Origin: CALGDE01 sp964655355
GTDB lineage: Bacteria > Cyanobacteriota > Cyanobacteriia > CACIAM-69d
Direction: 5' to 3'
Length of the DNA stretch: 64,000 nucleotides
Assembly: GCA_964655355.1 (NCBI GenBank)
Contig: CAZZMD010000002.1
Coordinates: forward strand, 74,203 to 138,202
A program made the position numbers and the translations under genes. This document shows, piece after piece, positions 16,819-26,404 of the stretch (its first letter is position 1; each line of letters starts with the position of its first letter). The notes below the pieces were generated by a model. The model worked only from the letters and a program-made list of their open reading frames with translations, was not told the origin of the DNA and did not search any database.

Positions 16819-17946
16819 TCATAAATTCTCACCGATCGCGACCTCTTGGGCCGCGGTCTCCAATTCGGTATCCGATGCACCGGCGATCGCCCGGTGGGGA
16901 TGGCTAGCATCGGCAAAGGATTTGATGGTGCCGGCCAGGGGCACCGCAACCACCACCCCCAAAACGCCCGCCACCTTAAAGCCCGCCAAGATAGATAGCA
17001 ACACCCACACCGGATTAAGACCGGTAAATCGCCCTAACAAACGAGGGGCGATCGCATTTTCAATAAACTGATCCAGGGCAAAGGCAAACACCAACACCTG
17101 AACCCCTAACCAAACATCTTTGAAGGCCAATAAAACCGAGACAATCGTAATACTAATACCTGCGCCGAAGGGTAGAAATGCCAGAACACCGATCGCCAAT
17201 CCAAAAATTAGTCCAAACGGCACCTGCATAATCAGAAACAGCACCAACATGCTGCCCCCAATTAATCCCGCCAGGGTAGCCTGCCCCGCATAGTAATTGT
17301 GGAAATTTTGGCGAACACAGTGGCGCACATTGCAGGCGATAGCGGGGGGAAACCAACTCATGACCCCATCCCAAAGGGTGTCCCCTCGCAATAGCAAATA
17401 AACAACAATGACGAAGGTAATCAGCACCTCCGATAGTCGACCCGCCGCTTCCAGCAACAGCACCAAGAGCTGGCTGGTTACGTTTTGAACCTGGGCAGAT
17501 AGCTGAGAAATTGCTTCCGTGGCGATCGACTCAAACTGGGATTCCAGGTCTACCATGCCGGCATTCCTCGCCTCCAACCATCGGAAAAATGCCTGAAGTT
17601 GCTGCTCGCTGGACGAGACCCAGTCCGGTAATCCCCTGGCTAAACTCTCAATTTGATCCACGAGGAGGGGCGTTAGAATTGCGCCGCCAATGACAACTAC
17701 CCCCACCGTTAACGCCATAATACAGCCCACCGCTTGGGGGCGTTTCATGCCATATTTCGCGAACGATCGCTCCAACCAAGACACCGGATAGCCCAGAATA
17801 AACGAGACTAAAACAGCCGTAATTGCGATCGTCAGAATCGACTGAAAATACCTAAAAATTTGGAGCAGCACCCAGCCATTCAAAAAGACCAGTGGGATCA
17901 TCAATCCCAACAAGAACCAGCGAATTAATCGGCGAATAGGTGGCAT
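16819..17946 (-). CDS. AI-2E (PerM/TqsA) family permease
   Basis: Inner-membrane protein of 375 residues with about eight transmembrane segments. Hydrophobic pairs near the N-terminus (FLLGLMIPLVFLNGWVLL, LTIAITAVLVSFILGYPVSW) are followed by a soluble loop and further helices. The family signature region GAGISITIVSVLLAF...ALDQFIENAIAPRLLG...LNPVWVLLSILAG is complete. Members have been linked to autoinducer-2 export, sodium/proton antiport and other fluxes, so the substrate is open. The ATG at 17946 is the first codon of the hydrophobic N-terminus. It is divergent from cysK across about 370 bp. Confidence 0.92.
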   Translation of the reverse strand: MPPIRRLIRWFLLGLMIPLVFLNGWVLLQIFRYFQSILTIAITAVLVSFILGYPVSWLERSFAKYGMKRPQAVGCIMALTVGVVVIGGAILTPLLVDQIESLARGLPDWVSSSEQQLQAFFRWLEARNAGMVDLESQFESIATEAISQLSAQVQNVTSQLLVLLLEAAGRLSEVLITFVIVVYLLLRGDTLWDGVMSWFPPAIACNVRHCVRQNFHNYYAGQATLAGLIGGSMLVLFLIMQVPFGLIFGLAIGVLAFLPFGAGISITIVSVLLAFKDVWLGVQVLVFAFALDQFIENAIAPRLLGRFTGLNPVWVLLSILAGFKVAGVLGVVVAVPLAGTIKSFADASHPHRAIAGASDTELETAAQEVAIGENL

Positions 17947-18314
17947 GATGTCCTGATCCAGTTCCTCATCTGGTTCCTACCCTGGGGATGCAACCGCCGG
18001 CATCACCCGTGGGTTCATGGGAGCGTTTTAAGGCAAGAACGCCCAGATAGCAGCTCCATTGTGGCATGGGTTCTGGACAGGTGCTCTGGACAGGTATTTT
18101 GGCGGATGCGATCGCCCGAACCAGGACAGGAACAGGATTCACGGGGCGATCGCATCCCTCCCGGCCCCATCCCAGCGAGCTTGGGATATGAGCTTGGGGC
18201 AGCGGCAAGGGGTCCGGTAAGCTAATCAAGGCGAGCTGTGGACGGCTTCAGCGCCCCATCTCAGCGGCCCCATCCCAGCGCCCCGCCCCAACGCCAACCC
18301 AAGTGCAGAGACCC
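17947..18314. other. Divergent promoter region between the AI-2E-type permease and cysK
   Basis: No gene is seen in these 368 bp. The stretch contains HIP1-type GCGATCGC variants and a C-rich run just before cysK. The promoters of both flanking genes must lie here; no clear boxes or operator could be assigned. Confidence 0.55.
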
Positions 18315-19289
18315 ATGAATATCAAACAAGGTTTTGTAGGAACCGTCGGCAATACTCCCCTGATTCGCCTCAACAGCTTTAGCGAGGAAACCGGCTGCGA
18401 GATTTTGGGCAAGGCGGAATTTTTAAACCCGGGTGGTTCTGTGAAGGATCGGGCAGCGCTGTTCATCATTGAGGATGCGGAACGGCGGGGCTTGCTGAAG
18501 CCGGGGGGCACGGTGGTGGAGGGAACGGCGGGGAATACGGGCATTGGCCTAGCCCACATTTGCAATGCCAAGGGGTACAAATGCGTGATCGTGATCCCCG
18601 AAACCCAGTCCCAGGAAAAGATGGATCTGCTGCGGACGTTGGGGGCGGATGTGCGGCCGGTGCCGGCGGTGCCCTATCGCAATCCGGAGAATTACGTAAA
18701 GGTGTCCGGGCGGATTGCAGAGGAGTTGGATAACGCGATTTGGGCGAATCAGTTTGATAATTTAGCGAACCGCCAAGCCCACTATGAGACGACGGGCCCT
18801 GAGATTTGGGCGGAGACGGATGGAAAAGTCGATGGCTGGGTAGCGGCGACGGGAACAGGGGGAACCTATGCCGGTGTGGCGCTGTATTTGAAGGAGCAAA
18901 GCGCTGAGGTAAAAACGGTGCTGGCGGATCCCATGGGCAGTGGGTTGTACAGCTACGTAAAAACGGGGGAGATTGCTAGCGAGGGGGGCTCGATTACGGA
19001 GGGCATCGGCAATTCCCGGGTCACGGCCAATATGGAAGGGGTGCCCATCGACGACGCAATTCGGGTGACGGATCCGGAGTGCATGGAGGTGCTTTCCCAG
19101 CTTCTGAAGAAGGAGGGGTTATTTATGGGGGGCTCTGTGGGGATCAATGTCGGCGCGGCGGTGAAGTTGGCCCAGCAGATGGGACCGGGCCATACCATCG
19201 TGACGGTGTTGTGTGATGGGGGGGCGAGGTATCAGTCGAAGCTGTGGAATCCGGAGTTTTTGGCGACGAAGGGGTTGAGTTTGACTTAG
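18315..19289 (+). CDS. cysK: Cysteine synthase A (O-acetylserine sulfhydrylase)
   Basis: PLP enzyme of 324 residues making cysteine from O-acetylserine and sulfide. The PLP Lys is Lys44 in PGGSVKDRAA. The substrate loop is EGTAGNTGIGLAH, the phosphate-binding glycines are in ATGTGGTYAG, and the PLP-ring region is GGSVGINVGAA. I choose the ATG at 18315 over a GTG four codons earlier because conserved sequence starts at NIKQGFVGTVGNTPLIRL. It resembles the longer CysK-like cysteine synthases (about 325-330 residues) more than CysM. No serine acetyltransferase gene is nearby. Confidence 0.94.
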   Translation: MNIKQGFVGTVGNTPLIRLNSFSEETGCEILGKAEFLNPGGSVKDRAALFIIEDAERRGLLKPGGTVVEGTAGNTGIGLAHICNAKGYKCVIVIPETQSQEKMDLLRTLGADVRPVPAVPYRNPENYVKVSGRIAEELDNAIWANQFDNLANRQAHYETTGPEIWAETDGKVDGWVAATGTGGTYAGVALYLKEQSAEVKTVLADPMGSGLYSYVKTGEIASEGGSITEGIGNSRVTANMEGVPIDDAIRVTDPECMEVLSQLLKKEGLFMGGSVGINVGAAVKLAQQMGPGHTIVTVLCDGGARYQSKLWNPEFLATKGLSLT

Positions 19290-19298
19290 GTTCGCTTC

Positions 19299-19700
19299 CT
19301 ATTCCCGAATGACGATCGCTTGGGTGACGGTGTTGTGATCGCCGAATTCCACGACGAGCCATTTATGTTTCACTCCGACCGTGCCAAAACCGGTCCCCAG
19401 CCGATAGCGCCACTGGGGCGATCGCATGGCCTCCTGCAAAGTAGCCGACGGCTGTCCTAAGAGTCCCAGCACTTCTCGGCGGGTACGATTCAGCAAGATC
19501 CCCGATTCTAGGAGGTCATCCACCATGGGGTAACGTCGATCATCTTCCCCAAGGGCGATCGCTTGCCATTTCACGGGATCAAAGGGGCGGGGGGCGATCG
19601 CTTGGTAAAATCCGATGCCAATTGCTAGGCAGCTATACAGTGTTGCGCCGGCGGTGATGCTGGCGATGGCGATCGCGATGGGTTTTAGGTTGGCTTTCAT
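19299..19700 (-). CDS. Hypothetical membrane-anchored protein with a BamE/SmpA-like tail
   Basis: The protein has about 133 residues from an ATG at 19700 (MKANLKPIAIAIAS). An N-terminal hydrophobic helix (about 7-28, ATLYSCLAIGIGFY) could be a signal anchor. The soluble part has LLNRTRREVLGLLGQPSATLQ, then WRYRLGTG and KHKWLVVEFGDHNTVTQAIV. That order (helix with xEVxxLLGxP, then beta strands ending in a hydrophobic edge) resembles the small BamE/SmpA fold, but it is not diagnostic. It converges with cysK (10 bp between stops) and is followed upstream by a GC-rich double-hairpin repeat. Confidence 0.6.
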   Translation of the reverse strand: MKANLKPIAIAIASITAGATLYSCLAIGIGFYQAIAPRPFDPVKWQAIALGEDDRRYPMVDDLLESGILLNRTRREVLGLLGQPSATLQEAMRSPQWRYRLGTGFGTVGVKHKWLVVEFGDHNTVTQAIVIRE

Positions 19701-19710
19701 TTCTGGTTTT

Positions 19711-19757
19711 CGGGGGCGTTGCCCCCGCTCCCCCACCTAAGGGACACGTCCCTTAGG
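19711..19757 (-). repeat. GC-rich double-hairpin repeat, copy A
   Basis: Two adjoining perfect hairpins: CGGGGGC-GTT-GCCCCCG (19711-19727) and CCTAAGGGA-CACG-TCCCTTAGG (19736-19757). On the minus strand the module reads like the element at 49363-49415, with shared AGGGAC..TGTCCCTT followed by GGGGG and GGGGGCA.CGCCCCC. It is a dispersed REP-like repeat, perhaps doubling as a terminator for pgi. Confidence 0.75.
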
Positions 19758-19776
19758 AATCCCGGTTTGGGTGGGG

Positions 19777-21393
19777 TTAGGCGTTCCAGCTAATTTGCAG
19801 GGTGTTGGGTTGGCTGAGGCTGCCGGTTAGGGTGATGCCTCGGTCGTTGCTGCTCAGGTGACGCACGATGAAGTACACGGTTTCAATGTCGTCTGTTGCG
19901 CCGATTTGGTTGGCTAGGTCCTCCAAGGATAAAGGGGCAATCGCCTGGCGTAGGGCGCCGATGACTTTGGTTTGCAGGTCCAAGATGGCGGCGGCGGCTT
20001 TTTTGCCGGCTTCAACACCGGGCTGATGATAGGCGTTGATGTTGACGAGCGATGCATAGAAGCCCACGGCCCGCTCATAAAGGGCAATCAACGCACCAAC
20101 GGTTTTCTCATCCACCCGCGGCACGGTAATCGTGATGGACTCCCGCCCGTTCTCATAGAGTGCTTTGCGAGTGCCCTGCAGTAGCCCTGATAAATAATCA
20201 CCGCTGGTAATATCGCTGCCTTCCACATACACCGGGTCGCGATCGCCGTTGTCTTCTAGCACTTCGATGAAGGTGGCAAAGAAGTTGGGCACCCCTTCCC
20301 GCAATTGTTGAACGTAGGCGTGTTGGTCCGTGGATCCCTTGTTGCCATAGACTGCGATCCCCTGATAGACGGTCTTACCATCCAGGTCCAATTCCTTACC
20401 CAGGGATTCCATCACCAATTGCTGAAGGTAACGAGAAAAAAGCAATAGCCGATCCTTGTAGGGCAAGATCACCATATCTTTTTCGCCTTTGCCATTGCCG
20501 GCGTAATACCAGCTCAACGCCAACAGCGCGGCGGGATTGGTTTTGATATCGGTGACGCGGGTCGCCACATCCATCGCCTTTGCCCCGGTCAGCACGGCGC
20601 GAATATCAATGCCCTGGAGCGCCGCCGCCACTAATCCCACTGCGGAAAACTCCGACGTACGCCCCCCCACCCAGTCATACATCGGAAACGTCTTAAGCCA
20701 ATCTTCATCCTTCGCCCACTGATCCAACTTGCTGCCCTGACTGGTAATGGCCACAAAATGGGGCGGAAAATGAACTCCGGCAGCACTATAAGCGGCCTTC
20801 ACTTCCACCATGCCATTGCGAGTTTCCGGCGTGCCCCCAGACTTGGAAATAATCAGCACCAACGTCGTATCCAGGCGATCGCGCAATGTCCCCGCGCCAC
20901 TACTCCGGTCAAGTACCCGCTGAATACCATCGGGATCGGTATTGTCTACAAAATGGAGCTTCAGGGGAGGTTGATCCGGCGCTAACGCCTGATCCACAAA
21001 CTGCGGCCCCAACGCCGATCCCCCGATCCCCACCGACAAAATATCCGTATAGCGATCGCCCTTCGGGGTCAACAACGCTCCCCGATGCACCTGCCCCGCA
21101 AACCCCTCAATATCATCCAACACTCCCTCAATTTCCGCCTTCAAGTCTGGCGTCGGCGCTAACTCCGGGGCTCGCAGCCAATAATGCCCCACCATCCGTT
21201 CCTCATCCGGGTTGGCGATCGCCCCCCCTTCCAAGGCCACCATATCTGCAAATGCCCGTTCGAATCGGGGCTTCAGCCCCTCCACAAACCCGCTATCAAA
21301 GCCCATCCGGCTCACATCCACAAACACCCCGAGGGCATCATTGCAATACAACCAATCCTGGTAGCGTTGCCAAAGCGCCATATTGCCAGTCAT
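19777..21393 (-). CDS. pgi: Glucose-6-phosphate isomerase
   Basis: The protein has about 538 residues. It interconverts glucose-6-phosphate and fructose-6-phosphate in glycolysis, gluconeogenesis and glycogen metabolism. The sugar-phosphate-binding SIS motifs are seen as DILSVGIGGSALGPQFV and LVLIISKSGGTPETRN. Active-site features include YDWVGGRTSEFSAVG and the His region GSTDQHAYVQQLREG. I start at the ATG at 21393, which has a GGGG run just upstream; cyanobacterial homologues begin near LWQRYQDWLYCNDALG, so an ATG four codons on (21381) is also possible. The gene stands alone on its strand, divergent from the GUN4 protein gene. Confidence 0.96.
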   Translation of the reverse strand: MTGNMALWQRYQDWLYCNDALGVFVDVSRMGFDSGFVEGLKPRFERAFADMVALEGGAIANPDEERMVGHYWLRAPELAPTPDLKAEIEGVLDDIEGFAGQVHRGALLTPKGDRYTDILSVGIGGSALGPQFVDQALAPDQPPLKLHFVDNTDPDGIQRVLDRSSGAGTLRDRLDTTLVLIISKSGGTPETRNGMVEVKAAYSAAGVHFPPHFVAITSQGSKLDQWAKDEDWLKTFPMYDWVGGRTSEFSAVGLVAAALQGIDIRAVLTGAKAMDVATRVTDIKTNPAALLALSWYYAGNGKGEKDMVILPYKDRLLLFSRYLQQLVMESLGKELDLDGKTVYQGIAVYGNKGSTDQHAYVQQLREGVPNFFATFIEVLEDNGDRDPVYVEGSDITSGDYLSGLLQGTRKALYENGRESITITVPRVDEKTVGALIALYERAVGFYASLVNINAYHQPGVEAGKKAAAAILDLQTKVIGALRQAIAPLSLEDLANQIGATDDIETVYFIVRHLSSNDRGITLTGSLSQPNTLQISWNA

Positions 21394-21857
21394 ATTCCCC
21401 AAATCCCCCTAAAAATCCTAACGAAACATCTGCAGGCTAACTCGTCCCAGACAGCAGCGTCCCAGACGGCAACCATCGTGACACGGACGGGATATCAAAA
21501 ACCTCAAAAAATGCCCCAAAAAGCCCCGAACGATCGCAATCCAAAAACTCACCCGGGAAACACGACCCAAACCGTCTAATCGGTCACGCCATTCCCAGGG
21601 CGATCGTTCTATCAGAACCAGCTCCGTATTACTCCATTTTCCGGAGACTTGCTGTGACCCTCGCTTTTACTACCAGGGGCGACCCTAGCGAAGACGCCAG
21701 ATAGAATAGGACCAGTCTATCGATCAGCACAGTGCCGGTGACAAAAGATGCCCAGTGCCCTCACAGCACCCCAATTAAGGCATCCTGGTATAACGCCCCA
21801 TCGCAGCGGTGCTGTCTCCTTGCGCTCAACCCATCACCTCACTATTCCCCGCACGGT
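21394..21857. other. Divergent intergenic region between pgi and the zinc-ribbon/GUN4 gene
   Basis: No conserved coding sequence is recognised here. The frame continuing upstream of 21858 is Ser/Pro-rich without domain character, so the true start is placed at 21858. Both promoters presumably lie here. Confidence 0.5.
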
Positions 21858-22988
21858 ATGACCCCCCACCAATGCCCGGTTTGTAACGCTGATCTCTCCG
21901 GCGACCCGGATCAAAAACATTGCCAAAACTGCGGCTGGTACCTGGAACCGTTGTCCATTCCCATGACCAATTCCATGGCCCAGTTCCTGGCATCCCGCGA
22001 AGAAATCCAAATTGCATGGGCCCGGGAGATGTGGGAGAGAGGACAGCTCAAAGGCGAGCTGAATGGCATTAATCGGGAGATGAGGGTCATGGTTAGACAG
22101 CTCACCCGAGGTTACAAGGAGCGATCGCAGCTCTATGCCCAACTGCTGCAACTCCAGGAACTGGTAGAGAGCCAAGCCGAATCCCTGTTGGAGCACCGGC
22201 CCGGCGACCAAGAGGAGGAGACCCACGAAACCACCGCACCCGCCCCGAACGCCCCCGACAACCTGGAGCTGATCAACGCCGTCCAGCAGCTCCAAGGGCA
22301 GATGCAACAGCAGTGGGAATTTTTGCAAGTCCAACTGCCTGCCCTATCCGCATCCCTCACCACCCCCCTCACGATCCCCTCATCCCCCCCCGGCAACGGC
22401 AATAATAGCCATAACACCAATGGCCATGGCGCACCGCCATCGGGCAACGGCTACGCCCTAGGGGACGCCCTCCAAACCCCATCTGATCCCGGTTCGGAAT
22501 CCCTAAACGCCACAGCGTCTGACTTAGGGGACGGGGATGACACCGATCCCACCCCGCCAGAGTCCTCGAAACTGAGCCTGAGCTATCGCAAACTGCACAA
22601 GCTATTGGCCGCAGGGAAATGGAGCGAGGCGGATCGGGAAACCACAAAATTAATGCTGAAGGTGGCCGGGCGATCGCCCACCAGTTGGTTACGGATTGAA
22701 GACATTGAAAACTTTCCCGCACCCGACCTCCAGGCCATTGATCGCCTCTGGGTTGCCTACAGCCAAGACACCTTTGGGTTCAGCATTCAAAAGCAACTGT
22801 GGCTAGAAATCATCGACGGCAGTTCCAGCCAAGTCGAAGCCTGGTGCCAATTCGGCGATAGCTTAGGCTGGCTGAGCAAGAAAAGGAGTGGTGCTGCCCC
22901 CGCCGGTCACTTCCCCTCCTGCGCCTCCGTGGGCGTCTGGTGGAGTTCAGGTCTTTTCCTACAAGTGTTAGAGTCCTGCGAACTGTGA
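21858..22988 (+). CDS. Zinc-ribbon, coiled-coil, GUN4-domain protein
   Basis: The protein has about 376 residues from an ATG at 21858. Residues 5-28 form a zinc ribbon (CPVC and CQNC). A long helical coiled-coil region (about 40-175) and a disordered Gly/Asn/Pro/Asp-rich linker follow. The C-terminal 130 residues form a GUN4 domain: LSLSYRKLHKLLAAGKWSEAD, ETTKLMLKVAG, IEDIENFPAPDLQAIDRLW, DTFGFSIQKQLWLEI and the closing GHFPSCASVG. Stand-alone GUN4 binds porphyrins and stimulates Mg-chelatase. GUN4 domains fused to other modules are common in cyanobacteria and may sense tetrapyrroles or act as protein-binding modules. No chlorophyll genes are adjacent, so a role outside the chelatase is more likely. 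Confidence 0.82.
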   Translation: MTPHQCPVCNADLSGDPDQKHCQNCGWYLEPLSIPMTNSMAQFLASREEIQIAWAREMWERGQLKGELNGINREMRVMVRQLTRGYKERSQLYAQLLQLQELVESQAESLLEHRPGDQEEETHETTAPAPNAPDNLELINAVQQLQGQMQQQWEFLQVQLPALSASLTTPLTIPSSPPGNGNNSHNTNGHGAPPSGNGYALGDALQTPSDPGSESLNATASDLGDGDDTDPTPPESSKLSLSYRKLHKLLAAGKWSEADRETTKLMLKVAGRSPTSWLRIEDIENFPAPDLQAIDRLWVAYSQDTFGFSIQKQLWLEIIDGSSSQVEAWCQFGDSLGWLSKKRSGAAPAGHFPSCASVGVWWSSGLFLQVLESCEL

Positions 22989-23143
22989 TTTTTTGGGCTT
23001 TTTTTTTAAGTTCTGCCTGGTAGAGCCGAGAGCAGAGCTACAGATAGAGCTACAGATGTAGACTCATCCATCACCCTTCCACCCGCCTCAACGGGGTAAA
23101 CTAGCCGACGGATCGCCTCCCCAGCCGTTTTTGTCAGCCCCCT

Positions 23144-24271
23144 ATGGTCGGTTACCTAACCTCTCTGATTACCTTCGCCAGCGTCTTTGCCCTGTTCAGC
23201 CTGGGGCTCAACGTGCAGTGGGGCATGACCGGGCTAATCAATTTTGGCCATGTGGCATTTATGACCATTGGCGCTTACGCCACCGTGCTTCTGAGTTCTA
23301 GCGGAGTACCGTTGGTATTTGCGATGCTCGCCGGGGCAGCATTGGCGGCAGTGTTGGGATTGGCGGTAGGGGCCTCCACCCTAAGGCTGCGGGAAGATTA
23401 TTTGGCGATCGTCACCATCGGCGTCTCAGAAGTGGTGCGCTTGGTTGCCCTCAATGAGGAGTGGCTGACCCGTGGGGCGCGTGGGGTAGCCAGCTATCCT
23501 CTACCCCTAGAAGATCTTGATCCCACCTGGCCCGTCCGCATCGGTGCGATCGCCCTGTGGTCCGTTATCTTTGGATTTGCCTTCAAACAACTCTGGGGCT
23601 GGACCCGAGGTTGGAATCGAGCCGAGCGCCGGGCCGATGAGCAAAATAAATCCCGTCCCCTGCGCCGTCTCATGGTGGGAGCAGCGACCGCGACCGCAGG
23701 GATCATTCTCTACGGCGCCGGATTCGCCTCCCTCTACGACTTCAATTTTCGGGCTGGACTGATGCTGGTGGCGGTGACCACCTTGGCAATCATTTATGGG
23801 CAGTTGGAACGGCTAGGGCGATCGCCCTGGGGACGGGTGCTCAAGGCCATCCGCGAAGACGAAGAAGTGGTCAAAGCCCTCGGCAAAAATGTCTTCTGGT
23901 ACAAACTACAATCCCTTATGCTTGGCGGGGCGATCGCCGGTCTCTCCGGTGCATTCTATGCCTGGCAATTAACTTTTATTAATCCAGACGGATTTATTCC
24001 CCTCATGACCTTCCAAGCCTGGACCATCGTCGTCCTGGGCGGCGCGGGGAATAACACCGGAACCCTGCTCGGCGCGGTCATCTTCTGGGCTTACACCACC
24101 ATCACCCGCTTCGGCCTGCCCGCCCTACTCCCCCTCCTGGGTCTTCCCCTAGACGACGCCCGCCTCGGCGCATTTCGTATCATGGTCATTGGACTAGTTC
24201 TCATCGTCGTGATGATGTGGCGACCCCAAGGAGTCCTAGGGCGCAAAGAAGAACTCACCCTCGGACGATAA
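23144..24271 (+). CDS. livM: Branched-chain/neutral amino acid ABC transporter permease (LivM type)
   Basis: The protein has 375 residues with 8-10 transmembrane segments. The family core LGLNVQWGMTGLINFGHVAFMTIGAYA lies near the N-terminus, and LRLREDYLAIVTIGVSEVVRL and FQAWTIVVLGGAGNNTGTLLGAVIFW further on. It would form half of a membrane channel for uptake of hydrophobic or neutral amino acids. In cyanobacteria such systems (Nat) also recapture leaked amino acids. Binding protein, partner permease and ATPases are not in this window, as is common for scattered cyanobacterial Nat genes. An extra loop (RGWNRAERRADEQNKSR) makes it longer than enterobacterial LivM's core. Confidence 0.9.
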   Translation: MVGYLTSLITFASVFALFSLGLNVQWGMTGLINFGHVAFMTIGAYATVLLSSSGVPLVFAMLAGAALAAVLGLAVGASTLRLREDYLAIVTIGVSEVVRLVALNEEWLTRGARGVASYPLPLEDLDPTWPVRIGAIALWSVIFGFAFKQLWGWTRGWNRAERRADEQNKSRPLRRLMVGAATATAGIILYGAGFASLYDFNFRAGLMLVAVTTLAIIYGQLERLGRSPWGRVLKAIREDEEVVKALGKNVFWYKLQSLMLGGAIAGLSGAFYAWQLTFINPDGFIPLMTFQAWTIVVLGGAGNNTGTLLGAVIFWAYTTITRFGLPALLPLLGLPLDDARLGAFRIMVIGLVLIVVMMWRPQGVLGRKEELTLGR

Positions 24272-24503
24272 CGAGTACTGGCCAGTCAATAACAGCTCAA
24301 GCTCAAGCTCAAGGCACACCCACCGCAATTCCCTTGCGCTGCCTGTCGAGAGCATTCCGTTTAAAAAATTACCGGGCATCATCCCTACCCCTAGGGGCTA
24401 CTTACCGCCCAGACCAAGGCCAAGCCCCCTAGTCCCGCCCCTTCAACCCCATCCCACCCAAGCGCTGAATCTTGAATTACGACAACTGAATATAGGTTTC
24501 TAG

Positions 24504-26225
24504 ATGCTTCAAATTCCATTGGGCTTCAGAAAGGGCCAACGTTTGAGAACAAAGCCGGTGAAATTGCCGGTGAATCTTATCAATGGGCTACATTTCCGCA
24601 ACCTGCGCGGCGACTTTTTCGGCGGGCTCACGGCGGCGATCGTGGCCCTTCCCCTAGCCCTCGCCTTTGGCGTCGCGTCGGGGATCGGTCCCATCGCCGG
24701 GCTATATGGAGCCGCCTGTGTCGGATTTTTCGCGGCCCTATTGGGGGGCACCCCGTCACAGATTTCCGGTCCCACCGGTCCCATGACCGTCGTGATGGCC
24801 GCCACCTTTGCATCCCTCACCCAGGGGCAAAATGATCCCCAAGCAGGCTTAGCCCTAGCCTTCACCGTGGTCATGCTCGGGGGAGTCTTCCAAATCCTGA
24901 TGGGGATCCTCCAATTCGGGAAGTACATCACCCTGATGCCCTACACCGTGATCTCAGGGTTTATGTCCGGGGTCGGCGTCATTATTGTGATCCCCCAAAT
25001 TGCGCCCCTCTTCGGTCACCCCAGCACCGCCAACATCATCGATTCGTTAGCGGCACTCCCCGGGGTGATCCGCAATGCCAACCCGATCGCCGAATTGCTG
25101 GGGGTTCTTACCCTATTCATTGTTTTTGCGGCACCCCGGCGGTTGAATCGAATTCTCCCCGCTCCCCTCTTGGCCCTGGTCGCCTGTACCCTGCTCTCGG
25201 TCCTCGTGTTTCCAGAGGACAGCATTCCCCGCATTGGCACCATCCCGTCAGGGCTGCCTGAGCTACATCTGCCTTACCTCACCTTCAACAACTTAAAAAA
25301 TATTCTCGGCTACGGCCTGATGCTGGCGGTCCTCGGATCCATCGACTCCCTGCTCACCTCCCTGGTGGCCGATAACATTACCCGCACCCAGCACGACTCC
25401 GATCGCGAGTTAATTGGCCAGGGGATCGGCAATCTGCTCTCGGGGCTCATTGGCGGATTACCGGGCGCAGGGGCGACGATGCGGACGGTGATTAATGTCC
25501 AGTCCGGCGGCAGAACCCCCATTTCTGGGATTATTCATGCCCTGATCCTGGTGGTGATTGTCCTCAAGGCCGGCCCCCTCACCGCCCCCATCCCCCACGC
25601 CGTCCTGGCCGGGATTCTGATCAAAGTTGGGATCGATATTATCGATTGGGATTTTCTGAAGCGAGCCCATCGCCTGTCCCCCCGGGGGGCTGGGCTGATG
25701 TATTTGGTGATGGGGTTAACGGTATTTGTGGATTTGATTACCGCCGTTGCCGTGGGGGTATTTCTGGCCAATCTGCTCACGATCAAAAATCATACGGACC
25801 TGCAAATCAAGGAAATGAAGCTGGTGACGGAGGGGGATCACGAAACATGGCTTTCCCCGGAGGAGCAGCATCTTCTGAATGCGGCCCACGGCAAAATTCT
25901 TCTATTCCGGTGCAGCGGTCCGATGAGCTTTGGGGCTGCGAAGGCCATCTCGCGGCGACTGCTGATCGTCAAAGGCTATCGGGTTCTGCTGTTGGATCTG
26001 AGCAATGTGTCGCGGCTGGGGATCACGGCCCTGTTGGCCATTGAAACCATGTTGCAGGATGCCCAGGAAAAGCAACGCCATGTGTTTCTCGTCGGTGCCC
26101 AGGGACAGGTACAGCGTCGACTTCAAACCTCAGAGGTCCTACGGAAATTCCCCGTGACGCACCAGTCGGCGGACCGTTTGGAGGCGTTGCAGCAGGGGCT
26201 GGGCCTGTGTGGGGTGAGCCTTTGA
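24504..26225 (+). CDS. bicA: SulP-family anion transporter, BicA-like bicarbonate transporter
   Basis: Inner-membrane protein of 573 residues with about 12-14 transmembrane segments and a C-terminal STAS domain (about 435-570, ILLFRCSGPMSFGAAKAIS...LDLSNVSRLGITALLAIE). Similarity to the known BicA runs throughout: LHFRNLRGDFFGGLTAAIVALPLALAFGVASG (in parts), SGPTGPMTVVM, MPYTVISGFMSGVG, ADNITRTQHDSDRELIGQG, PGAGATMRTVINVQSGGRT and VGIDIIDWDFLKRAH. BicA is a low-affinity, high-flux sodium-dependent bicarbonate transporter feeding the CO2-concentrating mechanism. Some SulP proteins carry sulfate instead, but the match to BicA is stronger. The N-terminus is about 25 residues longer than classic BicA. 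It is monocistronic. Confidence 0.88.
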   Translation: MLQIPLGFRKGQRLRTKPVKLPVNLINGLHFRNLRGDFFGGLTAAIVALPLALAFGVASGIGPIAGLYGAACVGFFAALLGGTPSQISGPTGPMTVVMAATFASLTQGQNDPQAGLALAFTVVMLGGVFQILMGILQFGKYITLMPYTVISGFMSGVGVIIVIPQIAPLFGHPSTANIIDSLAALPGVIRNANPIAELLGVLTLFIVFAAPRRLNRILPAPLLALVACTLLSVLVFPEDSIPRIGTIPSGLPELHLPYLTFNNLKNILGYGLMLAVLGSIDSLLTSLVADNITRTQHDSDRELIGQGIGNLLSGLIGGLPGAGATMRTVINVQSGGRTPISGIIHALILVVIVLKAGPLTAPIPHAVLAGILIKVGIDIIDWDFLKRAHRLSPRGAGLMYLVMGLTVFVDLITAVAVGVFLANLLTIKNHTDLQIKEMKLVTEGDHETWLSPEEQHLLNAAHGKILLFRCSGPMSFGAAKAISRRLLIVKGYRVLLLDLSNVSRLGITALLAIETMLQDAQEKQRHVFLVGAQGQVQRRLQTSEVLRKFPVTHQSADRLEALQQGLGLCGVSL

Positions 26226-26404
26226 CTGACCCCCTGAGGCGATCGCCCGCTGGAGGCTAATGCCATTCCATAACGAAAGCGAAGGAAAGGGCGAACGAAA
26301 GTCGGAGATGGGGATAGACTCAGACAGTAGATCGGGTGGTCCCCGTCCCGAATCGCCCCATCGTCGTCCCTTTGCCCCCATCGGTGTGCAGCACGTTCTA
26401 CCCT

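Noticed and set aside
20886..21440. 184-codon Pro/Thr-rich frame opposite pgi
   Set aside because: It is the complement of an unmistakable glucose-6-phosphate isomerase and has no domain character.
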